Counted from the stretch's first letter, positions 34,873 to 43,860 are shown. The stretch: 64,000 bases of DNA from Metarhizobium sp964253915 (GCF_964253915.1 NZ_CAXUSG020000013.1:62001-126000); one strand, 5' to 3'. The notes: generated by a model from the sequence alone, not told the origin. Translations and numbers: made by a program.

Positions 34873-35330
34873 CGATGAGGCTCGCCACTGCCGCGGATTT
34901 ACCGCTTGTCGTGGCGCTGACGGCTGCGGCCTACCAGCCCTACACCGACGCTTTCGGTTACCCGCCGATTCCGGTGACGGAGGACTATGGCCCGCGCATC
35001 GCGCGCGGTGAAGTCTGGCTGCGGCAGATCGATGGCAGCGTGGCCGGGCTGGCGGTGGTCGAGCGCCATTCCGATCACGTGATGCTCTTCAGTATTGCAG
35101 TGTCGCCGGAATTCCAGCGGTCGGGACAGGGCCTGGCGATCTTGAACTGGCTGGAAGCCAAGGCGCGGGAATGGTCCCTGCCCGAACTGCGGCTGTACAC
35201 AAATGCGAGGATGGAGCGGAATATCGCGCTCTATCTGACCTTCGGTTTTCTGGAAACGGGTCGACGGCCCAATCCCTATCGGCCAGGATGGACCATCGTC
35301 GACATGGCAAAAACAATCGACGCGGGGTGA
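34869..35330 (+). CDS. GNAT-family N-acetyltransferase
   Basis: The 153-residue protein has the GNAT fold: MRLATAADLPLVVALTAAAY at the start, a beta-strand with LFSIAVSPEFQRSGQGLAILNWLEAKA (acetyl-CoA loop, about residues 76-102), and LYLTFGFLETGRR near the end. Acceptor unknown. It overlaps uvrA by 4 bp (ATGA), so it is translated from the same mRNA. The following DUF72 gene starts 23 bp after its stop. Confidence 0.9.
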   Translation: MTMRLATAADLPLVVALTAAAYQPYTDAFGYPPIPVTEDYGPRIARGEVWLRQIDGSVAGLAVVERHSDHVMLFSIAVSPEFQRSGQGLAILNWLEAKAREWSLPELRLYTNARMERNIALYLTFGFLETGRRPNPYRPGWTIVDMAKTIDAG

Positions 35331-35353
35331 ACCTCGCCAGCGAGGAGGAACGA

Positions 35354-36160
35354 ATGAGCAAATCGGGTACGATCCGCGTGGGTATCGGCGGCTGGACGTT
35401 CGAGCCGTGGCGCGGACATTTCTTTCCCAACGATCTCAAGCAGAAGGACGAGTTGAACTACGCCAGCCGGCAACTGAAGGTCATCGAGGTCAACGGCACC
35501 TATTATGCGACGCAGAAGCCGGAAACCTTTGCCAAGTGGGCGGCCGATGTTCCGGATGACTTCATCTTCTCGCTCAAGGCGACCCGGTTTGTCACCAATC
35601 GCCGCGTGCTGGCGGAGACCGGAGAATCGATGGGGAAATTCCTGTCGTCGGGTATCAGCGAACTTGGCGATCATCTCGGCCCACTGCTCTGGCAGTTCGC
35701 GCCGACGAAAAAGTTCGACCCCGAGGATTTCGAGGCTTTCCTAAAACTCCTGCCGGCGAAGCAGGACGGCTTGTCTCTGCGGCATGTGGTCGAAGTTCGC
35801 CACGATTCCTTCAAGGTGCCGGAATTCGTCGCGCTACTGGCTAAATACGGCGTGGCGCCGGTTTGCGCCGAACATTTCGACTATCCGATGGTCGCCGACG
35901 TGACCGCCGATTTTGTCTATGCCCGTCTGCAGAAGGGCTCTGACGATATTCCGACCTGCTATCCGGAAAAAGATATGAAGGATTGGGCGTTTCGGCTGAA
36001 ACACTGGGCCGAAGGCAAACTGCCGGACGACCTGCCGCTGGTGGACCAAGGCCGAAAGGTGGAAGCCAAACCGCGTGACGTCTTCGCCTTCATGATCCAT
36101 GAAGGCAAGGTGAATGCGCCCCATGGTGCAATTGCCCTGCAAAAACAGGTGGACGCGTAG
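35354..36160 (+). CDS. DUF72 (YecE-like) protein
   Basis: This 268-residue protein has the DUF72 TIM-barrel hallmarks: VGIGGWTFEPWRGHFFP at the N-terminus, LKVIEVNGTYYATQKPETFAKWA, LLWQFAPT and VEVRHDSF. The family may relate to sugar-phosphate isomerase folds, but function is unproven. The ATG at 35354 has GAGGAGGAACGA directly before it, so the longer frame from 35171 is rejected. It is probably co-transcribed with uvrA and the GNAT gene. Confidence 0.92.
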   Translation: MSKSGTIRVGIGGWTFEPWRGHFFPNDLKQKDELNYASRQLKVIEVNGTYYATQKPETFAKWAADVPDDFIFSLKATRFVTNRRVLAETGESMGKFLSSGISELGDHLGPLLWQFAPTKKFDPEDFEAFLKLLPAKQDGLSLRHVVEVRHDSFKVPEFVALLAKYGVAPVCAEHFDYPMVADVTADFVYARLQKGSDDIPTCYPEKDMKDWAFRLKHWAEGKLPDDLPLVDQGRKVEAKPRDVFAFMIHEGKVNAPHGAIALQKQVDA

Positions 36161-36192
36161 CGTCCGGATCCTTCGTTCCCATGGAAGGCGTC

Positions 36193-37665
36193 TCAGGCGC
36201 GGCGAACGGTTTCGGCGAGGTCTTCTGAGGTCAGGCCCTCGCCAAGGCGGGTGCCTGCCTCGCCGTGACGATAGACGGCGGCGCAGGCAGCTTCGTAAGC
36301 CGGCATGCCTTGCGCCATGAGCCCGCCGATCATGCCGGCGAGAACGTCTCCCGAGCCGGCTGTGGCGAGCCACTGCGGTGCATTGACGTTGATCGCGGCA
36401 CGCCCATCGGGCGCGGCGATCACTGTGTCTGCACCCTTGAAGACGATGACGGCATGGGCGCGTGCGGCGGCGCGGAGCGCCTTTTCGGTCTTGCCGAACT
36501 TGTCGGCGGTGGCGATGTCAGGAAACAACCGGGCGAATTCGCCCTCGTGCGGCGTCAGCACCAGCCGGGTTTTTCCACCGGCAAACAGCGAGAACAATGC
36601 CTCCGGTGTTTCCCGGAAGGAACTGATGCCGTCTGCGTCGAGCACCAGCGGCCTTTGGAAAAGCGCCGTGACGAATTGCCTTGCCTTTTCGCCGATGCCG
36701 AAACCCGGCCCGAGCACGAAGGCGGACAAGCGGGCGTCCTCGATCCATGCGGTCAGCGCGGCGGCGTCATTCACCTCGCGCAACATGACGGATGTCAGCG
36801 CACCGGCGTTGACGGCAAGCGCCTCCGCCGGCGATGCCAAAGTTACCAGTCCGGCGCCGATGCGGAAACCTGCCCGGCTGGAAAGCCTTGCCGCTCCGGT
36901 CGTCGTCGGTCCGCCCGAGAAGACCACCAGGTGACCGCGCCTGAATTTGTGGGCATCGACACCGGTTTCCGGCAGATGATCGATCCAGATCGCCGGCGTG
37001 TTTTCGCACAATGGGCCGGCATGCCGTTCGACGATCCGGTGCGGCATGCCGATATCGAAGATTTCGACGTCGCCGCACAGGCTGCGCCCCGGCATCAGTC
37101 GATGGCCGGGTTTTGCCGTCATGAAGGTGACAGTCCTTTTTGCCTGGAATGCCGTCCCGAGCGCCAGACCGCGCAGGCCGCAAACGCCGCTCGGCAGATC
37201 GACGGCCAAGACCGCGGTTCCGGCAGCCCTTACCCGCTCGATGACATCTGCCACTGCCGGCGGAACCGGGCGCGACAACCCGGCACCGAACAGGGCATCG
37301 ATGACCATGTCGTCCGGCTGCGGCCCGTAGTCTTCGATGGGAGCCGAGACGGCCGGGCATGATGCCCTTGCCTTTGCCGCGTCCCCCCTCAAGGCGGCGG
37401 GATCTCCCAGGTGAAAGACCGCAACCTCTGCTCCGCTTTCAACCAGCGCACGCGCGGCGACATAACCGTCGCCACCATTGTTTCCCGGCCCACAGAGCAC
37501 GACGAACCGGCAAGCTTCGGGGAAATGCCGCAGCGCCGACGCGGCCACCGCCTGGCCTGCCCGCTCCATCAGGCCGAAAGAATCGATGCCCGAGGCGGCT
37601 GCGGCGGAATCGCAGGCGCCCATCTCGGCGGGCGTCAGGAGAAGATGCTCGATTGAAACGCTCAT
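36193..37665 (-). CDS. nnr: bifunctional NAD(P)H-hydrate epimerase / ADP-dependent dehydratase
   Basis: The enzyme repairs damaged NADHX and NADPHX. The 490-residue protein joins an N-terminal epimerase (GPGNNGGDGYVAARALV near residues 59-75) to a C-terminal dehydratase of the ribokinase-like fold (LVLTPHEGEFARLFP and the ATP-site ATAGSGDVLAGMIGG near 436-450). The fused form is the usual bacterial arrangement. The ATG at 37665 fits the family start. It is divergent from glnB, with the sigma-54 promoter region between them. Confidence 0.95.
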   Translation of the reverse strand: MSVSIEHLLLTPAEMGACDSAAAASGIDSFGLMERAGQAVAASALRHFPEACRFVVLCGPGNNGGDGYVAARALVESGAEVAVFHLGDPAALRGDAAKARASCPAVSAPIEDYGPQPDDMVIDALFGAGLSRPVPPAVADVIERVRAAGTAVLAVDLPSGVCGLRGLALGTAFQAKRTVTFMTAKPGHRLMPGRSLCGDVEIFDIGMPHRIVERHAGPLCENTPAIWIDHLPETGVDAHKFRRGHLVVFSGGPTTTGAARLSSRAGFRIGAGLVTLASPAEALAVNAGALTSVMLREVNDAAALTAWIEDARLSAFVLGPGFGIGEKARQFVTALFQRPLVLDADGISSFRETPEALFSLFAGGKTRLVLTPHEGEFARLFPDIATADKFGKTEKALRAAARAHAVIVFKGADTVIAAPDGRAAINVNAPQWLATAGSGDVLAGMIGGLMAQGMPAYEAACAAVYRHGEAGTRLGEGLTSEDLAETVRRA

Positions 37666-38008
37666 CCGCTATCTCTGAAACGAAATCCGGCTGAACACAA
37701 CATCAATGCCGACGGCGATTGTGGCGCTATTTTATGCATTTGCCTATTTTGCACTCCAATCCGGGCGCGCGCGCGTCGCGCTATTCGGACGGCCATGCTC
37801 TAACTCCTTGTGAAATCGAAGCGATTTAAACAAAAAATAGGCAAAGACGGCTGGTTTTTTCCTCAAATTCAGGCGACAAACAGTAAGAACGGGCGGCGGC
37901 GGCGCAAAATTTTGTCGAAAGCGCATTCGGTCTGGCACACTATGTGCATTAACGAGGCGGAGCGGGCTGGAGCCTGCTTTAACGGGAGAAGCGGAGAGAT
38001 ATTTTCTC
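37666..38008. other. intergenic regulatory region between nnr and glnB
   Basis: No gene is seen in these 343 bp. The region holds the sigma-54 promoter at 37933-37948 and a GC-alternating stretch around 37770. A partial NtrC-like half site (TTGCACTCC at about 37749) is visible, but I could not find a convincing full palindrome by eye. Confidence 0.6.
37933..37948 (+). promoter_or_regulatory. sigma-54 (RpoN) promoter of glnB-glnA
   Basis: TGGCAC-N5-GTGCA has the invariant GG and GC separated by 10 bases, differing from the TTGCA consensus by one base. It lies 60 bp before the glnB ATG. RpoN/NtrC control of glnB-glnA is established in Rhizobium. Confidence 0.8.
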
Positions 38009-38347
38009 ATGAAAAAGATCGAAGCGATCATTAAGCCTTTCAAGCTCGACGAAGTGAAGGAAGCCCTTCAGGAAGTCGGCTTGCAGGGGATCACCGTCAC
38101 GGAAGCGAAAGGCTTCGGTCGCCAGAAAGGCCACACGGAACTTTATCGTGGCGCGGAATACGTCGTCGATTTTCTGCCGAAGGTCAAAGTCGAAGTCGTG
38201 CTGGCGGACGAGAATGCGGAGGCCGTGATCGAGGCCATCCGCAATGCCGCCCAGACCGGACGCATCGGGGACGGAAAAATCTTCGTTTCCAACATCGAAG
38301 AGGTCATTCGCATCCGTACCGGGGAAACCGGTATCGATGCCATATAG
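38009..38347 (+). CDS. glnB: nitrogen regulatory protein PII
   Basis: PII signals nitrogen and energy status to glutamine synthetase control and NtrB. The 112-residue protein has the T-loop KGHTELYRGAEYVVDFLPK with the uridylylated Tyr51, and the C-terminal signature IFVSNIEEVIRIRTGETG. It is 55 bp upstream of glnA on the same strand, driven by the sigma-54 promoter. Confidence 0.98.
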   Translation: MKKIEAIIKPFKLDEVKEALQEVGLQGITVTEAKGFGRQKGHTELYRGAEYVVDFLPKVKVEVVLADENAEAVIEAIRNAAQTGRIGDGKIFVSNIEEVIRIRTGETGIDAI

Positions 38348-38402
38348 TAGCCCCGTCGTCAGACGGGATCATAATCGTCATCTCACTCAAGGAAAATGTT
38401 AA

Positions 38403-39812
38403 ATGACGACCGCAAGTGATATCCTGAAGCAGATCAAGGAGAACGACGTCAAGTTCGTCGATCTGCGCTTCACCGATCCGAAGGGCAAGCTGCAGCATTT
38501 GACGATGGACGTCACGGTTGTAGACGAAGACATGTTCGCCGACGGCGTCATGTTCGACGGCTCTTCGATTGCCGGCTGGAAGGCCATCAACGAGTCGGAC
38601 ATGGTGTTGATGCCGGATACCGAGACGGTCCACATGGACCCGTTCTTCGCGCAGTCCACCATGGTCATCCTCTGTGACATTCTCGATCCGGTGTCGGGCG
38701 AAGCCTACAACCGCGATCCGCGCGGCACGGCCAAGAAGGCCGAAGCCTATCTCAAGGCGTCGGGTATCGGCGATACCATCTTCGTCGGTCCGGAACCGGA
38801 ATTCTTCGTGTTCGACGACGTCAAGTACAAGGCCGATCCGTACAATACCGGCTTCAAGCTCGACTCCACCGAACTGCCGTCCAACGACGACACCGACTAC
38901 GAGACCGGCAACCTCGGCCACCGTCCGCGCGTCAAGGGCGGCTATTTCCCGGTTCCGCCGGTCGACAGCCTCCAGGACATGCGCTCCGAAATGCTGACGG
39001 TTCTCACCGAGATGGGCGTCGTCGTCGAAAAGCATCACCATGAAGTTGCGTCCGCCCAGCACGAGCTCGGCGTCAAGTTCGACACGCTGGTGCGCAACGC
39101 CGACAAGATGCAGATCTACAAGTACGTCGTGCACCAGGTCGCCAATGCCTACGGCAAGACGGCAACCTTCATGCCGAAGCCGATCTTCGGCGACAACGGT
39201 TCGGGCATGCACGTGCACCAGTCGATCTGGAAAGCCGGCAAGCCGACGTTTGCAGGCGACGAGTATGCAGGCCTGTCGGAAAGCTGCCTGTATTACATCG
39301 GCGGCATCATCAAGCATGCCAAGGCGATCAACGCCTTCACCAACCCGACCACCAACTCCTACAAGCGTCTGGTCCCGGGTTATGAAGCGCCGGTTCTGCT
39401 CGCCTACTCGGCGCGTAACCGTTCTGCCTCGTGCCGCATTCCGTTCGGCTCCAACCCGAAGGCAAAGCGCGTCGAAGTCCGCTTCCCGGATCCGACCCAG
39501 AACCCCTATCTCGGTTTCGCCGCCATGCTGATGGCCGGCCTCGACGGCATCAAGAACAAGATCCATCCCGGCAAGCCGATGGACAAGGATCTGTACGACC
39601 TGCCGCCGAAGGAACTGCGCAAGATCCCGACCGTCTGCGGCTCGCTCCGCGAAGCGCTGGAAAGCCTCGACAAGGACCGCAAGTTCCTGACCGCCGGCGG
39701 CGTCTTCGATGACGATCAGATCGACAGCTTCATCGAGCTGAAGATGCAGGAAGTCGTTCGTTTCGAAATGACCCCGCATCCGGTCGAATACGACATGTAC
39801 TATTCGGCCTGA
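38403..39812 (+). CDS. glnA: type I glutamine synthetase
   Basis: GlnA makes glutamine from glutamate, ammonia and ATP. The 469-residue protein has FDGSSIAGWKAINESDM (about 51-67), the catalytic FGPEPEF-type motif (VGPEPEFFVFD), NGSGMHVHQSIWK, and the adenylylation Tyr398 in KDLYDLPP. This is the GS-I, dodecameric form. It is followed by a terminator. Regulation by GlnE adenylylation and NtrC is expected from the family. Confidence 0.98.
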   Translation: MTTASDILKQIKENDVKFVDLRFTDPKGKLQHLTMDVTVVDEDMFADGVMFDGSSIAGWKAINESDMVLMPDTETVHMDPFFAQSTMVILCDILDPVSGEAYNRDPRGTAKKAEAYLKASGIGDTIFVGPEPEFFVFDDVKYKADPYNTGFKLDSTELPSNDDTDYETGNLGHRPRVKGGYFPVPPVDSLQDMRSEMLTVLTEMGVVVEKHHHEVASAQHELGVKFDTLVRNADKMQIYKYVVHQVANAYGKTATFMPKPIFGDNGSGMHVHQSIWKAGKPTFAGDEYAGLSESCLYYIGGIIKHAKAINAFTNPTTNSYKRLVPGYEAPVLLAYSARNRSASCRIPFGSNPKAKRVEVRFPDPTQNPYLGFAAMLMAGLDGIKNKIHPGKPMDKDLYDLPPKELRKIPTVCGSLREALESLDKDRKFLTAGGVFDDDQIDSFIELKMQEVVRFEMTPHPVEYDMYYSA

Positions 39813-39864
39813 TCAAGGCCAATACATCGGTCCCGCTTCGGCGGGATCGATGCAGATACGACAA

Positions 39865-39902
39865 GGGGCGATCTTCGGATGAAGAGTCGCCCCATTTTTT
39901 TG
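39865..39902 (+). terminator. Rho-independent terminator of glnA
   Basis: GGGGCGA and TCGCCCC form a stem around a 15-base region that itself pairs (ATCTTC/GAAGAG-like), followed by a T-rich run. It lies 53 bp after the glnA stop. Confidence 0.85.
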
Positions 39903-39923
39903 GCAAGGTTGAAGCCTCTCCAC

Positions 39924-40030
39924 CGTCATGCTCGGCCTTGTGCCGAGCATCCAAGCACGTCGAATACATTATTTATCGTCAATGGCTTGGGTGATGTCGG
40001 CAGATCCTCGGGACAGGCCCGAGGATGACG
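39924..40030. repeat. two-hairpin palindromic repeat element
   Basis: The element is bounded by CGTCAT and ATGACG. It has hairpins at 39928-39950 (ATGCTCGGC / GCCGAGCAT) and 40004-40026 (ATCCTCGGG / CCCGAGGAT). Such 'CGTCATGCTCGG...CCGAGGATGACG' elements are scattered in many alphaproteobacterial genomes. It lies between glnA and the TAXI-protein gene. Confidence 0.8.
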
Positions 40031-40074
40031 AAAATGGACGATGAACGCCCACTCGGCCTTGTGATCCGGCCTGC

Positions 40075-41112
40075 TTACTGCTGCTTCAGTCGTTGCTTCA
40101 GCAGGTTGAGGTATTCCTCGTTGCCGTCGTTGTTCGTCGTTGTCTTCGCCGGCGTGGTGCAGGACGGCTTGTAGTCGAGCGCCATGCCTGCCTTCACGCA
40201 GACGCCTACCTGCCAGCCGGGCGGCAGCGCGGTGAGGTCCACCGTCTTCCACTTCGGATGGCCGGTCTGCGAAAGCTTGTCGAGATTATTGAGGATCAGG
40301 TTGGAAAAGTCCGAAACCGACTTGCAGCTTTCACGCTGGTAGGCGTTGCGCTTGACGTCGTAGTCATAGGTCATCAGCACCGCCTTGACGGCGATCAGGT
40401 CGACCGGCTTGTCGAGGAAGGAATAGGTGCCGGCCTCGATCTTCGACGGTGTATAGGTGGCCAGAAGCGGCGCATCGGTGATCGGCAACAGGTGGAATTT
40501 CGCCGGATCGATGCTCTCGTTCCTGAACAGCGGCGCCGGTGCGCCGGCCACGTAGAAGAAGGCGTCGATCTCGCCGGAGAGCAGTTTCGGCAAGGCTTCG
40601 TCGGGATTGAGCGGCAGGCGCTCGCCGCCCTTGACCTGCAGGATATCGAGGATCAGCGACGAGGTCAGGAACGTGCCGCTGTCTTTCTTGCCGACGGCGA
40701 TCTTGTGGTTGGCCAGATCCTTGACGCTGGCGATGTCCTTGCGCGCCAGGATGTGGATCTCTTCGTTATAGAGAGGGAACATGATGCGCACGCCGCGCAC
40801 CGCCTGCTGCACATCCGGATCGTTGGCCTCAAAGGTTTTCAGATATTCGAGCACGTCGCTTTGCACGATGCCGAACTGGGTGTTGCGGCGGTTGCGCACG
40901 CCGACGAAATTTTCCAGCGAGCCGGCGCTTTCGACCACGTTAAGCGTCTGGCCGCAGGCCTTGCCCAGCGTGGCGATGTCACGGCCGATCTGGATGTAGG
41001 TACCGCTGGCGCCGCCGGTCATGATGTTGCGCTGAAACTCCGCCGCTGTGGCTTCGGAGACCGCCCATGCCATCACCACTGCCGCGATACAGGCCTTGAA
41101 ACGATTACGCAT
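40075..41112 (-). CDS. TAXI-family (TRAP-associated) solute-binding protein
   Basis: The 345-residue exported protein has a signal peptide (FKACIAAVVMAWAVSEATAA) and the TAXI motif IMTGGASGTYIQIGRDIATL at residues 30-49, followed by two periplasmic-binding lobes and cysteines at about 53, 261, 303 and 318. TAXI proteins normally feed TRAP transporters with dicarboxylates or glutamate-like substrates, but no TRAP permease gene is nearby. It lies 17 bp downstream of the coiled-coil gene in the same direction, so the two are an operon. The function may therefore be sensing rather than transport; this is inference. Confidence 0.9.
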   Translation of the reverse strand: MRNRFKACIAAVVMAWAVSEATAAEFQRNIMTGGASGTYIQIGRDIATLGKACGQTLNVVESAGSLENFVGVRNRRNTQFGIVQSDVLEYLKTFEANDPDVQQAVRGVRIMFPLYNEEIHILARKDIASVKDLANHKIAVGKKDSGTFLTSSLILDILQVKGGERLPLNPDEALPKLLSGEIDAFFYVAGAPAPLFRNESIDPAKFHLLPITDAPLLATYTPSKIEAGTYSFLDKPVDLIAVKAVLMTYDYDVKRNAYQRESCKSVSDFSNLILNNLDKLSQTGHPKWKTVDLTALPPGWQVGVCVKAGMALDYKPSCTTPAKTTTNNDGNEEYLNLLKQRLKQQ

Positions 41113-41129
41113 CCTTCATCTTCCTCCGC

Positions 41130-42728
41130 TCAGCAACTACTCTTGAGATCGCGGATGAGATTCCGCAGTGAAATCACCGGAACTTTTCCGAGTACCGATT
41201 CAAGCGATGTGGTGACGCATTCGCCGGTGACCAACATTTGTTTCAGGGTTAGCCGATCGGACGAACTCAAGCCGTCGAGGCCGGGTGCGCCTGAAAGCGC
41301 CCGCTCCACGTTGAAAGCATCACGTGGCGTTTTCAAAGGTGTGGGGCGTGTCGCCTGCGTTTCAGGCTTGGTCGCGCTCGCCAGCTTCTGTTTGGCTTCG
41401 GCCAGTTCCGCCTCCAGCCGCAGACGCTCTTCAAATCCCTTGCCCTGTTCTTCCTGCAGGGCGGCAACCGCTTGCCTTGTTTCGTCCAGCTGTTTTTCCA
41501 GCGCCTTTGCCTGCTCCACTGCCTTGTTGCGCGCGTCGTCCGCCTGGATCAATTCAGCTTGACGCTGGTCGACAAGCAGCTGCAGGTCGGGAACGGTCTT
41601 GTTCTTGAGCGTCCGCAATTCTTCATCGATTGCAGCCTGTCGGCCACCAGCCCCCTGCTGCAAAGCGGTAATCTGTTTTTCGAGAACCGCCTTGTCTTTC
41701 AGCGCCTGATCGCGGGCGGATTCGGTGGAAGTCAGCTTCTGCGAAAGCGCGGCATTGGCCGCGTCGTTGTTGCCGGACGTCAACTTGGTCAGTTCCTGCA
41801 GATCGGCAAGCTGCTTTTCCAACGCGGCGATCTGTTTTTCGAAGGCCCCTCTGTCTTTCAGCGCCTGGTCGCGCGCCGTTTCGGCCGTGGCCAGTTTTTG
41901 CGACAATGCGGTGTTGGCCGCATCGTTGTTTCCGGATGTGAGTTTGGTCAGTTCCTGCAGGTCGGAAAGCTGCTTTTCGGCAGTCGCCTTGTCTGCGACA
42001 GCCCGGTCACGGGCCTGCTCGGCCGCCTTCAGGGCGCCATCCCCTTGTTTCTGCGCAGCCGTTTCGGCCTCGTTTACAAGCGCCGTCAGGCGAGCCACCT
42101 GCTGCGCCAGCTCGGATTTTTCGGCCAGAGCCTTGTCGCGCGCCTTCTCTGCAAGCGTCACCTGCTGCTTCAGAGCCTCGCCGGAAGCATCCGCCTCACC
42201 GGCGGTCAGCTTGGTCAACTCTTCAAGGTCGGCCAGTTGTTGCTCTGCCGATGCCTTATCCTTGAGTGCGGCATCGCGTGACTTTTCGGCGGCGGCCAGT
42301 TTTTCGGCGAGCTGTTTGCTCTGCGTGTCCGAAACCTCGGCGTTGCCCGACGTCAGTTCGGTGAGTTGCTGCAAGGCCTTGAGTTGTTCTTCCAGATCCT
42401 TGCTTGCTGCCAGCGCCTCGTCGCGCGCTTTCTCAGCGGTTGCGACACGGCCATCGGAATCACCCTTGCCGCTGTCGGCGGCAAGCAGTTTTTCGGTCAT
42501 CTGGTCAAGCTCGCCCGATTGGCGCTGCACCTGTTGGGTCAGTTCGTCGCGTTCGGCGCGCAACGCTTCCAGTGCGGCGGTGTCCGGCTGCGTGCCGAAT
42601 CGAACATAGGCGTAGCTGCCGGCAGCACCCAGCACGAGGCTGATCACGATGGCGAAGATCACGCCCATCGCACCTGAGGATTTGCCACCCGGGCCTGCAT
42701 CCCTGCCCCATTGATTGGCCACGATCAT
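41130..42728 (-). CDS. membrane-anchored coiled-coil repeat protein
   Basis: The 532-residue protein has a short cytoplasmic start, one membrane segment (MGVIFAIVISLVLGAAGSYAYV, about 20-42), and a long coiled coil (about 45-440) rich in A, E, K, Q and L. Four imperfect internal repeats share the motif LQELTKLTSG(N), with two nearly identical 53-residue units. A distinct C-terminal domain (about 465-532: RDAFNVERALSGAPGLDGL...ECVTTSLESVLGKVPVISLRNLI) ends in Cys. The ATG at 42728 is used; a GTG lies one codon before. I do not recognise a known protein. It is the first gene of an operon with the TAXI protein. Confidence 0.85.
   Translation of the reverse strand: MIVANQWGRDAGPGGKSSGAMGVIFAIVISLVLGAAGSYAYVRFGTQPDTAALEALRAERDELTQQVQRQSGELDQMTEKLLAADSGKGDSDGRVATAEKARDEALAASKDLEEQLKALQQLTELTSGNAEVSDTQSKQLAEKLAAAEKSRDAALKDKASAEQQLADLEELTKLTAGEADASGEALKQQVTLAEKARDKALAEKSELAQQVARLTALVNEAETAAQKQGDGALKAAEQARDRAVADKATAEKQLSDLQELTKLTSGNNDAANTALSQKLATAETARDQALKDRGAFEKQIAALEKQLADLQELTKLTSGNNDAANAALSQKLTSTESARDQALKDKAVLEKQITALQQGAGGRQAAIDEELRTLKNKTVPDLQLLVDQRQAELIQADDARNKAVEQAKALEKQLDETRQAVAALQEEQGKGFEERLRLEAELAEAKQKLASATKPETQATRPTPLKTPRDAFNVERALSGAPGLDGLSSSDRLTLKQMLVTGECVTTSLESVLGKVPVISLRNLIRDLKSSC
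41700..42400 (-). repeat. internal coding repeats of the coiled-coil gene
   Basis: The codons for LTKLTSGN recur near 41770, 41930, 42205 and 42350. The first two units are about 159 bp apart and nearly identical in DNA (GTTGTT...GTCAGTTCCTGCAG), indicating recent tandem duplication within the gene. Confidence 0.75.
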
Positions 42729-42924
42729 CACCCGTTCGAAAATTGCCTGTCTACGTCAGGTAGCGCGATTTCCACAATGGTGCAAGCAAGCCGGACGGCG
42801 CGGCAGGACGTACGAAAAACCTCGCCTTCTATCCGTGCGCATCTCTTCCCAAGCGATAGCCATAGGTCTAAGAGGAACCACTTCCGACCTTCGAACCCGC
42901 CGGTCCGGCCATGTCTGCGCCGCC

Positions 42925-43860
42925 ATGGCCGATTGCAGTGACATGACCTCATCTTCAGCCCGCCCCGTCGACTGGCTCATCTTCATCCTTGCGGCCGTCT
43001 TCTTCTCCAGCAACCTGGTTTTCGGGCGCGGCATCAGTGCCGATGTCGGGCCGTTCATCACCGCCTTCCTGCGCTGGTCGGGCGCGGCACTGTTTCTTTT
43101 GCCCTTTGTCTATCGCGACCGGCAGGAAAGCCTGCCTTTCATGCGCAGGCACACGGGGATCTGGTTGCTGCTCGGTTTTCTCGGCATGGGCGTCTGCGGC
43201 GGCGGTGTTTATTGGTCGCTGAAATACACGACCGCCTCGAATGCGACACTGATCTACACGACCTCGTCGCTGTTCATCATCCTTCTGGAGCGCGTCCTGC
43301 GGGGCCGGTTGATTTCGTGGCGGGAAATTGTCGGCATGATCATCGCCTTTGCCGGCGTTACCGTCATCGTGCTCAAGGGCGACTGGCGGGCAGCTTTGCA
43401 TTTCCGCTTCAATGTCGGCGATCTCGGCATCCTGGCCGCCGCCGTCGCCTGGGCGGCTTATTCGCTGCTGCTGCGTCGCCCGGAAGTGCGGCGCCTGGCG
43501 CCGTTGTCGTTGTTCGGCACGGTCTGCCTGGGCGGCGCCCTGTTGCTCGCGCCGGTCGCAGCTTATGAGGCCGCAGCCGGTGCGCCGCTGCCCGACAGTC
43601 TTTTCGACTGGACGAGGATTGCCGGTATTATCGTCTTCGCCTCGTTGCTTGCCTTTTCCTGCTTCCAGCATGCGGTGCGGGTGCTTGGCGCCTCGACGGC
43701 CGGCCTTTCGCTCTACCTCATGCCGCCGATCTCGATTCTTCTTGCCACGATCTTCCTGGGCGAAAAATTCGAAAGCTATCATGCCGCCGGGATCGTTTTG
43801 GTCATGGGCGGCGTTATACTGGCGACAGCGCCGTTGCCGCGGCGATCGCAGGCAATGTGA
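42925..43860 (+). CDS. EamA/DMT-family transporter
   Basis: This ~311-residue membrane protein has ten predicted helices in two EamA repeats, beginning WLIFILAAVFFSSNLVFGRG, with the characteristic LKYTTASNATLIYTTSSLFIILLERVLRG and, in the second half, FQHAVRVLGASTAGLSLYLMPPISILLATIFLGE. DMT transporters export metabolites or amino acids; substrate unknown. Starts at 42925 (MADCSD) and 42943 are both possible, and neither has a clear ribosome-binding site. It diverges from the coiled-coil gene. Confidence 0.92.
   Translation: MADCSDMTSSSARPVDWLIFILAAVFFSSNLVFGRGISADVGPFITAFLRWSGAALFLLPFVYRDRQESLPFMRRHTGIWLLLGFLGMGVCGGGVYWSLKYTTASNATLIYTTSSLFIILLERVLRGRLISWREIVGMIIAFAGVTVIVLKGDWRAALHFRFNVGDLGILAAAVAWAAYSLLLRRPEVRRLAPLSLFGTVCLGGALLLAPVAAYEAAAGAPLPDSLFDWTRIAGIIVFASLLAFSCFQHAVRVLGASTAGLSLYLMPPISILLATIFLGEKFESYHAAGIVLVMGGVILATAPLPRRSQAM

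Noticed and set aside
37766..37785. alternating GC stretch (GGGCGCGCGCGCG) as a Z-DNA or repeat feature
   Set aside because: It is too short to support a functional claim in a GC-rich genome.
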